From assembly GCA_003641745.1 (NCBI GenBank), contig QNAI01000001.1, positions 56,547-120,546 on the forward strand: 64,000 nt of DNA, written 5' to 3'. Source of the stretch: Verrucomicrobiota bacterium (GTDB lineage: Bacteria; Verrucomicrobiota; Verrucomicrobiia; Opitutales; Opitutaceae). Shown here piece after piece: positions 1-6,945 of this stretch (positions are counted from its first letter, which is position 1; the number at the start of each line of letters is the position of its first letter). Below the pieces are notes generated by a model. That model was not told where the DNA came from. It was given only the letters and a program-made list of their open reading frames with translations, and did not search any database. The position numbers and the translations under genes are program-made.

Positions 1-58
1 CCGAGCGGCTTTTTTCCTGGGACTCCATGAACATTCGAACCAGTCAGCTCCGAATGCT

Positions 59-1276
59 TCAAGGTTCCCTCTGGTAAACGAAATTCGCCTGTGAGGTGGA
101 CCCCAGGCTCTGGGGACTCAGTCGGGTGGTTTTTCCTGTCTCGGAATCGAGAAGCCAGACCTCCTGGCCGCGGGACGATCGTCGAGTGAAGACCAGGTGA
201 CGCCCGTCGTTTGTCCAGCAGGGCTCGATTCCATCAGTCGACCCCTGGGTCCTGACCACGCTCTTGCGTTTGGAGAAACTGTAGGTGGCAATCTGAAACT
301 GCTTCCCCGAGGCCACCGTGAAAACGATCAAGTCAGGGTTGACCTTGTTCCAATCGGGCTCGGCACAATAACCGCTGATATTTGTCGGGATGCGCTTAAG
401 CGAGCCGCCGGTGGTGGCCAGAAGGAACAGCTGGGGCTTGCCGGCCAGATCCGAAGTAACCACCAGACGATCACCAAAGGGCGACCAGGAGGGCGTCGCC
501 TCAATCGCATTGGTATTGGTCAAGCGTCGAATCTGGCGGCCTTGGGCGTTGCTGACATAGACTTCCGGGTTGCCCTCTCCGGTGAGGATCATGGCCACCC
601 GGCTCCCATCCGGACTGTACCGGGCACTGCTGTTGGTACCCTTCAAGCTCACGAATGCCTTCCGTTGCTGGGTGACCGTATCGATCTGGAAGATGTCGGG
701 AAACCCCGTCTCAAAGTAGCTGGTATAGATTATCTTCGTGCCATCCGGTGACCATCTCGGCATGATCGACTCGGACCGGTCGCTCGTCATCTGGAGTGCC
801 TCGCCAAAAAAGAGATCTGAAACATAGACTTCCTTGGAACCGGTCCGCTCACTGATGAAAGTCAGACGACCGGCGAAGTAACCCGGCGTACCCGCCGTTT
901 TCATGACTGCACGATCGGACGCGCGGAAGAGAGCATTCCTCAAAGAGGCTCCCCTGACTGTATCCCGATAGAGCGTTTGAGCCGGGTTTCCCGACTCGAT
1001 GGACAAGGTGATCGAGTTGGTCCCCCCCACTGCAAACTTAAAGACGAATTTGGCATCCGACACACTTCGAACCACCCGGAAACGCCCGTGACTGGAAAAC
1101 GCGTTTTCAGCCAACCGCCGAATCTCGACCGAATCCGCAATGATTTTCACCGGTATCACCGTGACTTCCAACTGAACCGTGATGTCACCGAGTTCCTTGA
1201 CCTGTCCGAAGACATGACCAGCGCTCAGGCCGACACCGATGGAAAGAACCAAGAATACAAAACGACGAGTGTACAT
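59..1276 (-). CDS. tolB: TolB-like Tol-Pal periplasmic beta-propeller protein
   Basis: This is the periplasmic TolB component that partners Pal and links the outer membrane to the Tol complex during division (family knowledge). The start chosen, MYTRRFVFLVLS at 1276, gives about 405 residues and opens directly with a signal peptide; a start 11 codons upstream would put charged residues in front of it. An N-terminal TolB_N-like domain is followed by repeated PD40/WD40-like blades with motifs such as PRWSPDG, ARYSPDG and PSWSPFG. Genes tolQ, tolR and tolA are not upstream; the 5' side is a repeat element and the divergent mrp gene. Any downstream gene such as pal would lie beyond the window edge (possible ATG codons at complement 34 or 28, too short to judge). 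Confidence 0.85.
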   Translation of the reverse strand: MYTRRFVFLVLSIGVGLSAGHVFGQVKELGDITVQLEVTVIPVKIIADSVEIRRLAENAFSSHGRFRVVRSVSDAKFVFKFAVGGTNSITLSIESGNPAQTLYRDTVRGASLRNALFRASDRAVMKTAGTPGYFAGRLTFISERTGSKEVYVSDLFFGEALQMTSDRSESIMPRWSPDGTKIIYTSYFETGFPDIFQIDTVTQQRKAFVSLKGTNSSARYSPDGSRVAMILTGEGNPEVYVSNAQGRQIRRLTNTNAIEATPSWSPFGDRLVVTSDLAGKPQLFLLATTGGSLKRIPTNISGYCAEPDWNKVNPDLIVFTVASGKQFQIATYSFSKRKSVVRTQGSTDGIEPCWTNDGRHLVFTRRSSRGQEVWLLDSETGKTTRLSPQSLGSTSQANFVYQREP

Positions 1277-1358
1277 ATCTGAGGAAAAAAGTTTAGAACA
1301 GTGTGACATCTTCCGGTTCCCTTCTATTTACAGGCGCCGCCCTCAGTTCAACCCTTAA

Positions 1359-1629
1359 GGCACTTTGATTAATTGGAGACTGTTATCGTTTTGCAGAAAA
1401 CCAGGAACCGCAAGGCGGTCGTGTCGAGGGTATCCCCATAGGGCTATCCTCGGTTCGACCAACGCCGCGGGCCTGGGATTTCTGCATAACCCGAAGGGCG
1501 GCAAGGCTTTGAGCGTGGACCGCGTTGTCCGGGCCGGGACATACCCACCGGGTATGCCCGCTGGCCCGACCGCCTTGCCCGACGCCCAAATCCTTGCCGC
1601 GCCAACCGTCTCGAATTAATCAAGGTGCC
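1359..1629. repeat. Full-length copy of interspersed repeat family A (MITE-like)
   Basis: This 271-bp element occupies most of the 430-bp gap between tolB and mrp. The left end, GGCACTTTGATTAATTGGAG (1359-1378), and the right end, reverse complement GGCACCTTGATTAATTCGAG, match at 20 of 22 positions through GAGAC. Flanks CTTAA (1354-1358) and CTCAA (1630-1634) resemble a decayed target duplication. Internal stretches form hairpins, for example GGGTATCCCCATAGGGCTATCC split around its centre at 1428-1449. Related partial copies lie at 6831, 11961, 29692, 40779 and 63849. Short open frames inside show no protein-like features. No transposase is encoded, so mobilisation would have to be in trans. 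Confidence 0.75.
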
Positions 1630-1710
1630 CTCAAGGGCACTCGAGGGTTCAAAAAAATGCGGACGAAGGTTGATCGATGAGCGCCCTGAAAGAATTGCGG
1701 CGTTCACGTA

Positions 1711-2835
1711 TTGACCTCTTTGGAAGGGTTGCTTTGGTACCGGGTTGAACCTTCAACCGAAAAAACATTGAGCCTCGAAGCCGTAAATTCCGCCCTCAAA
1801 ACAATCAGTTATCCCGGGTTCAGTCGGGACATAGTATCTTTCGGGCTGGTGCGCTCGGTCGACTTTCGCGAGGGCAAGGCCTTGGTCAAACTCGCGATTA
1901 CGACCTCGGACCCGACAATCCCCAGGCAAATCAAGGAAGCCGTTGAGCGCACGCTCCTGAATGTCGATGGCGTAACGGACACGGTGGTCGAACTCGCGGT
2001 CAGCGCGCCCAAGAACCAACCCGTGCAATCCACCGTCCCCGAACCGACAGGAGTTCCCGGAATCAGATTCACCATCGCGGTGGGTAGCGGAAAGGGAGGT
2101 GTCGGTAAATCCACCATTGCTGTGAACCTGGCGTGCGCGTTTGCCCAGTTGCTCAAGGAGGAACCCGAAGCCCCCGGGGTCGGACTGATGGATTGCGACA
2201 TCTACGGCCCGACCGTTCCGTTGATGACCGGATTGAGCGGTCGACCGGAGGTTGAAGGCGACTCGCTTGTCCCGATGCAGCGGCACGGACTCCGGGTCAT
2301 GTCGATGGGCTTTCTGGTCGATGACGAAACTCCCGTTGTCTGGCGAGGTCCCATGATTCAGAAGACCATCGAACAGTTCGTGCAAAACGTTAGCTGGGGT
2401 CGCCTCGAGGTGCTGGTCGTGGATCTGCCACCAGGTACCGGCGATGCCCAACTTTCTCTGGTTCAGACCGTCCCACTCTCGGGAGCGGTGATCGTGACCA
2501 CACCGCAGGCGGCCGCCACCAATATCGCCCGCAAAGGCGGTCATATGTTTACCAAGGTCAATGTCCCTCTGATCGGGGTCGTCGAAAATCTGAGCTACCA
2601 GGAGATTCCGGGAACGGACAAACGTTTCTTCCCCTATGGGCAGGGTGGCGGAGAGCAGACGGCTGAAGCCTTGGGAACCGACCTTCTCGGTCAAATACCT
2701 CTGGATATGGCCGTCTGTCAGGGCGGAGATGCCGGCGAGCCCATCGTCATCACCGATCCCGAAAGCCTGGTGGGCACCCAATTCAGGGTCATCGCCCGGA
2801 AGATCCTCGACCGGCTGCGAACGGCCCAGCAGTGA
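1711..2835 (+). CDS. mrp: Mrp/NBP35-type iron-sulfur carrier ATPase lacking CxxC
   Basis: Mrp/ApbC proteins bind ATP and ferry Fe-S clusters to apoproteins. An N-terminal FSCA/DUF59 domain covers about residues 20-100, followed by the deviant Walker A GSGKGGVGKST at about 125-135 and typical Mrp blocks (MDCDIYGPTVPLM, DLPPGTGDAQL). The usual CPxC cluster-bridging motif after ENLSY is replaced by a Cys-free loop (QEIPGTDKRFFPYG). The start is uncertain: TTG at 1711 or TTG at 1768 (about 355 residues, closer to the usual Mrp N-terminus). No ATG, and no clear ribosome binding site, is in frame. An ATG at 1677 is in another frame and stops after 23 codons. Confidence 0.88.
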   Translation: MTSLEGLLWYRVEPSTEKTLSLEAVNSALKTISYPGFSRDIVSFGLVRSVDFREGKALVKLAITTSDPTIPRQIKEAVERTLLNVDGVTDTVVELAVSAPKNQPVQSTVPEPTGVPGIRFTIAVGSGKGGVGKSTIAVNLACAFAQLLKEEPEAPGVGLMDCDIYGPTVPLMTGLSGRPEVEGDSLVPMQRHGLRVMSMGFLVDDETPVVWRGPMIQKTIEQFVQNVSWGRLEVLVVDLPPGTGDAQLSLVQTVPLSGAVIVTTPQAAATNIARKGGHMFTKVNVPLIGVVENLSYQEIPGTDKRFFPYGQGGGEQTAEALGTDLLGQIPLDMAVCQGGDAGEPIVITDPESLVGTQFRVIARKILDRLRTAQQ

Positions 2836-2933
2836 ACTTACGGATTTCTATGACCGGCGGTTGCCTAAAGCAGCAAGGCCATCCTGGTTCGGGCACCCTT
2901 CCCACCAGCCTTGAGGTTGGGCACAGATCCCGG

Positions 2934-2962
2934 TTGACAGCTTTTTCACACGCGTGTAGGGT
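2934..2962 (+). promoter_or_regulatory. Sigma-70-like promoter candidate
   Basis: TTGACA at 2934-2939 is followed by a 17-bp spacer and TAGGGT at 2957-2962. It lies in the 363-bp non-coding stretch between mrp and the small gene at 3199, which would then have a leader of about 230 nt. Otherwise I see nothing in the stretch 2836-3198: its open frames overlap each other and have no protein-like features. Confidence 0.4.
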
Positions 2963-3198
2963 TTCAAATGCCTCCCTGCTGAATTTCCGCTTCCTGTTCG
3001 AATCGGCGGCCACATGGCTTCGTCTGAGTGTCTCGAACGCGTGCCGGTGATCTGGATGGGTGGGGTCAGGCAATACAATCGTAGACAAAACTCAGGTCTT
3101 CAATTTTCGATTGCCCGCGATTCAATTTCTTTCACCTTTTTGCTCTCTCAACCCAATTCGCAACCACGCGCAAAGATCCAACCAAACCCGTTGATTCG

Positions 3199-3444
3199 AT
3201 GACAATGGCCGTCCAGGACCCAGAGCAGGGACAACACGAGTTCGTCAAGCAATCCAGTCTCTACCAGGAATTTCTGGCAGAGCGCGAAGAGATCTTGAAG
3301 CACAAGTGGATTGAGTCAGAGCGTCTTGGGCACGATGTTGGTTTCGAGCGGGCCCTGCTGGACTGGATCCGCAAGCACCGGGAAAGCTGGCGGGCAAGCC
3401 GCCGACAGAGCATCGCACAATCCGGCGATAAATCGAGCGGCTGA
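3199..3444 (+). CDS. Small conserved-looking hypothetical protein (81 aa)
   Basis: I do not recognise a named family. The 81-residue protein is rich in charged and aromatic residues (FLAEREEILKHKWIESE; LLDWIRKHRESWR), is predicted largely helical, and has no signal peptide, membrane segment or cysteines. Two ATG codons lie close together (3199 and 3205). The protein-like composition, the isolated position behind a candidate promoter and a strong hairpin just after the stop support a real monocistronic gene. The WIRKHRESWR end resembles small uncharacterised proteins of environmental bacteria. Function is unknown. Confidence 0.6.
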   Translation: MTMAVQDPEQGQHEFVKQSSLYQEFLAEREEILKHKWIESERLGHDVGFERALLDWIRKHRESWRASRRQSIAQSGDKSSG

Positions 3445-3472
3445 CCCTTTCAGATCACCGCCTGGAGAACCT

Positions 3473-3504
3473 GGGAAATCCCGCCAACCGAAGGCGGAGA
3501 TCCC
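3473..3504. terminator. Bidirectional terminator hairpin between convergent genes
   Basis: GGGAAATC-CCGCC, a 7-nt loop, then GGCGG-AGATCCC form a strong stem between the stop of the small gene at 3444 and the stop of rpmG at 3505. On the plus strand it is followed by TTATTT. Its placement fits termination of both convergent transcripts. Confidence 0.5.
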
Positions 3505-3675
3505 TTATTTGGAAACTTCCTTGTGGATCGTGTGTCGCTTGAGGTGGCGATTGTACTTCTTCTTTTCCACCTTTCCGGACTGGAGTTTCTTATTGCGGGA
3601 GGTCAGGTAGCGTGAAGCGGGTTTCCCCTCTTTCCGGGCTTCCGTGCATTCGAGTATGACAAGATCGCGTGGCAT
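3505..3675 (-). CDS. rpmG: 50S ribosomal protein L33 (bL33), zinc-free type
   Basis: A 56-residue protein starting [14 protein letters not shown], with the L33 pattern [10 protein letters not shown]...[16 protein letters not shown]. The start at 3675 matches the family N-terminus; an upstream extension of 13 codons is not supported by it. Only one cysteine remains (ECTEA), and the second pair normally found near KKYCPxCxKH is YNRHLKRH here, so this is the C-minus (zinc-independent) form. It stands alone, convergent with the 81-aa gene and terminated by the hairpin at 3473-3504. Confidence 0.9.
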   Translation of the reverse strand: MPRDLVILECTEARKEGKPASRYLTSRNKKLQSGKVEKKKYNRHLKRHTIHKEVSK

Positions 3676-3785
3676 GACGTAAAAACGCCCAACAAACCCC
3701 AGACCACAGCCCAAGGCAATATCAAAACGATGAATTATTAAGATGTCCCTTCCGCAAGAGTTGCATCCATACCTTCCTCATTCCG

Positions 3786-5144
3786 CTAGGTCTGCCCGGC
3801 CACGCCCTTTTCAAAAAGAGGAAGCAGGACTCCCCGGCGAAACACGGTGACCTGACCGGTACTGGAGGAAACGACGATCGAAATACACTGGGTGGCCAGG
3901 GAGATGGCCGCGGCCGCGGCATGGCGCGAACCCAGCCCGCCCGGAAGGGCATGGTAGTAGTCGGGGGCATAAATCAGGCTGCCGGAAGAAGTAATAACCC
4001 CGTCGCCCCGGATTATGAAGGCGCCGTCCACCGAGGAGAACTCCTTGATTGTCTCGTCCATGAACGGGTTGAGTATGTTTCGGTCCTCTTCCCTATATCC
4101 ATAAAATGGATTCAAAACGAGCGGTTTGGACATCTTCTCGACCCGGGCCGAGTCGCCGAGAACAAAGAGCGCGCCCACCGGACGGCCTTCCCGCCCCTCC
4201 ACCGCCAGTTCCATCGCGACCGCAATGACCCGTTCAAACACCTCGGGCTTGACGTCCGGGGGGAGAAAGTCGGACTGGTCGACCAGCAGAGTCTTAAACT
4301 CGCGCTGGACGTCGACCACCACGATGGTGTCAAAAAGGTCACTTTCCGGGATGCCACCCACGCAGCAGATTCGGTCATTGAACTCGATGATGCTTCTGGT
4401 CAACCCGACCAGGACTGCGCTGCGCAGTTGAGCCAGCCGGGTCTTGGAAAAAGAACGAACCTGGATGACGGCTGCAAAGTGCTTGGGGTCGAAGTAGGTT
4501 TCGCCGGCGTTGCGGGTGACCAGGATCGTCTTGAACTTCGGAAACCATTTCGTCACGGCCGGGGCGGTGGTCAAGGTGTCGCCAAACAGGGCGATGGTCG
4601 AGCAATTGCTGCCCTTCGCGATCTTTTCTGCTTCCCGGAGGATCAACCGATTGGTTCGATTCTGTCTGACCAGCACCGGTTTGGCAGCCAGTCCGCCAAA
4701 GCCGGCCGTCAGGCGAGCGTAAAGAACATCGAGGTCCGGCGCGTTGACCATACTGTCCACAACGTCCCTTTCCTTGAACAGGCGCGCGACCGACGAAAGC
4801 ACCTGAAGGTAATCCCGCGAGTGGTCGTCCGCGATCAGAACGAAAACGATATGCACCAAATCGCTCTCTTTCAGTCCGTCATATCGGATGCCGTCGCGAC
4901 TCCGACCCACCACAAACAGGTACCGCCGTTTCATATTGATCCGGACATGGGGAAGGATCACGCCGCAGCCCAGGTAGGTCGTCATCGTGCTCTCACGTTC
5001 GAGCAGGTTCTTGAGGAGCCTCGATTCGTTGAGGTCCTTGAACCGTCCCGCACTGACCGCGAGCAACTCCTTCAGTGCCCCTTCCAGGGTGTCACTTTCC
5101 AAGTCGATGACCCGCCCGCGGGTTAGAAATCGATCCAGGCGCAT
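3786..5144 (-). CDS. PTS EIIA-diadenylate cyclase fusion (c-di-AMP synthase)
   Basis: The 452-residue protein has three parts. Residues about 1-150 resemble a PtsN-type PTS EIIA domain, with phospho-acceptor motif GCGVILPHVRI (His66). Residues about 155-260 form an alpha/beta linker that recalls the pyruvate-kinase-C-like domain preceding the catalytic part of DacZ. Residues about 265-452 are a DisA_N/DAC domain with the catalytic DGA motif (SVDGAFII, Asp373) and RHA (GLGSRHAAAA, Arg407-His408). DAC enzymes condense two ATP into c-di-AMP. There is no membrane segment and no DisA DNA-binding HhH region. It lies 33 bp downstream of nuoA on the same strand. The EIIA fusion is not one of the named DAC classes I know (DisA, CdaA, CdaS, CdaM, DacZ). 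Regulation by PTS phosphorylation is inferred. Confidence 0.85.
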   Translation of the reverse strand: MRLDRFLTRGRVIDLESDTLEGALKELLAVSAGRFKDLNESRLLKNLLERESTMTTYLGCGVILPHVRINMKRRYLFVVGRSRDGIRYDGLKESDLVHIVFVLIADDHSRDYLQVLSSVARLFKERDVVDSMVNAPDLDVLYARLTAGFGGLAAKPVLVRQNRTNRLILREAEKIAKGSNCSTIALFGDTLTTAPAVTKWFPKFKTILVTRNAGETYFDPKHFAAVIQVRSFSKTRLAQLRSAVLVGLTRSIIEFNDRICCVGGIPESDLFDTIVVVDVQREFKTLLVDQSDFLPPDVKPEVFERVIAVAMELAVEGREGRPVGALFVLGDSARVEKMSKPLVLNPFYGYREEDRNILNPFMDETIKEFSSVDGAFIIRGDGVITSSGSLIYAPDYYHALPGGLGSRHAAAAAISLATQCISIVVSSSTGQVTVFRRGVLLPLFEKGVAGQT

Positions 5145-5177
5145 GAGGCGATCACGCTGTCATGGAATGCGTCCCAA

Positions 5178-5552
5178 CTAACGCTCCCACTCCAGCGCCC
5201 CTTTCTTCATTTCGTAGATCAGCCCAAGAACCAGGATACCGATAAAGAAGAGCACGGGTGTCAGGATCGGAATTCCAGCGGCAAGGAAGTCCCGGTAGAC
5301 GAAAACCCACGGGATCAGAAAGACCACTTCTATATCGAAGAGGATAAAGAGCATCGCAGTGACATAGAACTTCACCGAGAACCGCGTGTGGGTTTGCCCC
5401 TCCGAAGGGATACCGCACTCGTAGGCTGAATCCTTGATCTTGTTCCGTGCACTCCGTTGACCAAACAGGTGGCTGACCACCAGGATGACGACGGCGAGCG
5501 AGGCAGCCAGAACTGCTTGAACAAGAACGGGAAGAAACTCGGCCAGTGACAT
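5178..5552 (-). CDS. nuoA: NADH-quinone oxidoreductase subunit A
   Basis: A 124-residue protein with three membrane segments and the conserved NuoA signature (AYECGIPSEG near residue 45; KFYVTAMLFILFDIEVVFL near 65-83, containing the conserved acidic residues of the ND3 loop and second helix). NuoA is a membrane-arm subunit of respiratory complex I. No other nuo gene is in the window, so nuoA is detached from the rest of the operon. It starts 55 bp beyond the DUF362-like gene and is followed closely by the cyclase gene, so the two may be cotranscribed. Confidence 0.93.
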   Translation of the reverse strand: MSLAEFLPVLVQAVLAASLAVVILVVSHLFGQRSARNKIKDSAYECGIPSEGQTHTRFSVKFYVTAMLFILFDIEVVFLIPWVFVYRDFLAAGIPILTPVLFFIGILVLGLIYEMKKGALEWER

Positions 5553-5607
5553 GCCCTAGGAAAAGGGAGGCAATGCCATCATTTCAAGTTGAATCTTGTC
5601 GAATCGA

Positions 5608-6681
5608 TCACAGTTCGGTCTCGGCCGCACCCACCTTATGCCAACGCACCAGGAGCGAATCCGATGAGCCGAGCCCGATCTGTTCGGCATAGGCCAGCAG
5701 TCTCATCTCTCCGGACAACGGTCGGAAACCTGATTCCCGGCGCCCTGCATCGATGCGTTCGCGCATGAGAGCATCCAGCATGACCGGATTCTGACTCAGC
5801 CACAGCTTCGGTTCCGAGCGTGTGTAGAGTGAATTGAAGATCGGCCCCCCAATGAACTGAAATCTCTCCAACGAAACCAGGGTGCAGACCCAACCCTCCT
5901 GAAGCTCCGGTATTGCCGCCATCTCAGCAACAGCTGCCGGCGCATTGGCCGGGCTTCGAAAAAAGCGAAGGGTATTGCTGGCATTCCAAAGCGTGGCATT
6001 GACCAATGCTCCGTTGATCCCGAGCACCGGATGATCCGTGTAGGCGGGGAGGTTGATCCAGAAGTCGACCTCCAGAAGCAGGGGCACGGCCAGGAAACTC
6101 TTTCGCTCATTCTCGGACACCTCGCGAGTGGCCTCATCATCCAGAAGCAGGCTGTTGATTCTCGAAGGGAGCGGACTGTCATAGAACCAGAGGGGGTCGT
6201 AATAGTCCCCGCTTTCCAGAGCATATACGGGAATTCCACCAAACGTATTTCCGCCCATGCTCAGGGGTGGCAGGAAACCGGCCGATCGCAACCGGTTGTC
6301 GTTCAGACCGACGATGAAGAGCTGCTCGCGCTCAAATCCACGACGCTCAAGTGCGGCGGCGAGTGCTCGCACAAGTTCTGGCGGCGTCGAGACGCCCGGT
6401 CCCGAATCCGAATACACCTTGAGTCCGACCTTCCCTTTCTTTCCCGGCACCAACATCCGCCCTGAGGACTGCTCGAACGCAGTCAAGACCGCCTCAACCG
6501 CGCGGTCATACTCATCGAAGGAGAAATCGCCCAACCCGGTCTCCCAGATATGGTTGGACGGCGGCACTCGAACACCGGCTGCCGGCAGCTGAGCAGCAAC
6601 CGGCACCATCGCGCTGAGCAACGCCAGAAGCATCGGGACAAACACGAACCGGGTCTTGGGATTGACTAATGCGTTCAGCAT
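5608..6681 (-). CDS. Exported DUF362-like protein
   Basis: From the start at 6681 (MLNALVNPKTRF) the protein is about 357 residues with a signal peptide ending near VAAQ. Upstream in-frame codons would add 42 charged residues before the signal and are disfavoured. The motif VGLKVYSDSGPGVSTPPELVRAL and the following alternation of beta strands and helices look like the DUF362 family, whose members often carry ferredoxin domains; no Cys cluster is present here. The function is unknown. It is transcribed toward nuoA and is divergent from the lipoprotein gene at 6946, with a repeat element between them. Confidence 0.6.
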   Translation of the reverse strand: MLNALVNPKTRFVFVPMLLALLSAMVPVAAQLPAAGVRVPPSNHIWETGLGDFSFDEYDRAVEAVLTAFEQSSGRMLVPGKKGKVGLKVYSDSGPGVSTPPELVRALAAALERRGFEREQLFIVGLNDNRLRSAGFLPPLSMGGNTFGGIPVYALESGDYYDPLWFYDSPLPSRINSLLLDDEATREVSENERKSFLAVPLLLEVDFWINLPAYTDHPVLGINGALVNATLWNASNTLRFFRSPANAPAAVAEMAAIPELQEGWVCTLVSLERFQFIGGPIFNSLYTRSEPKLWLSQNPVMLDALMRERIDAGRRESGFRPLSGEMRLLAYAEQIGLGSSDSLLVRWHKVGAAETEL

Positions 6682-6830
6682 GGGAATTTGATCCACTTGA
6701 AGACACCATCGCAACAGACGGACGACGAAAGCGTCAAGTTTGGGTTGGATCGTGCGCTCCGCTTGCGCCTCCCTAAGCGACGCGGCGCAGGTATCCACCC
6801 TTGACACGTGATTTTGAGGAACGGAATTTA

Positions 6831-6945
6831 GGGCACCTTGAAAAATTGGAGACTATCATTGTCAGGCAGAAAGCCACGATCGACAAGGTGGTCGTGTCGA
6901 GAGTATTGCCGTCGGGCCATCCTCGATCCAACCAGCGCCAAAGGC
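6831..6945 (+). repeat. Left-half copy of repeat family A forming a gene leader
   Basis: GGGCACCTTGAAAAATTGGAG opens a stretch that aligns with about the first 115 bp of the element at 1359 (shared blocks include AATTGGAGACT, CAAGG-GGTCGTGTCGAG and CATCCTCG). The right half is missing. The copy ends exactly at the start codon of the lipoprotein gene, so it supplies that gene's leader including the AAAGG before ATG. A TTGACA lies just outside at 6801-6806, but the 17-bp-spaced hexamer GAATTT is a poor -10. Confidence 0.65.

Noticed and set aside
1365..1619. Open frame of 84 codons inside the repeat, similar in frame to the upstream codons at 6838.
   Set aside because: Both lie within repeat DNA with strong hairpins, the copies diverge without a protein-like substitution pattern, and there is no ribosome binding site or known family.
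1753..2781. 342-codon minus-strand frame opposite mrp.
   Set aside because: Antisense to a clear Walker-motif protein; no recognisable domain.
3921..5126. 401-codon plus-strand frame opposite the cyclase gene.
   Set aside because: Antisense to a protein with clear EIIA and DAC motifs; translation is low-complexity His/Asp/Gln-rich, typical of shadow frames in G+C-rich DNA.
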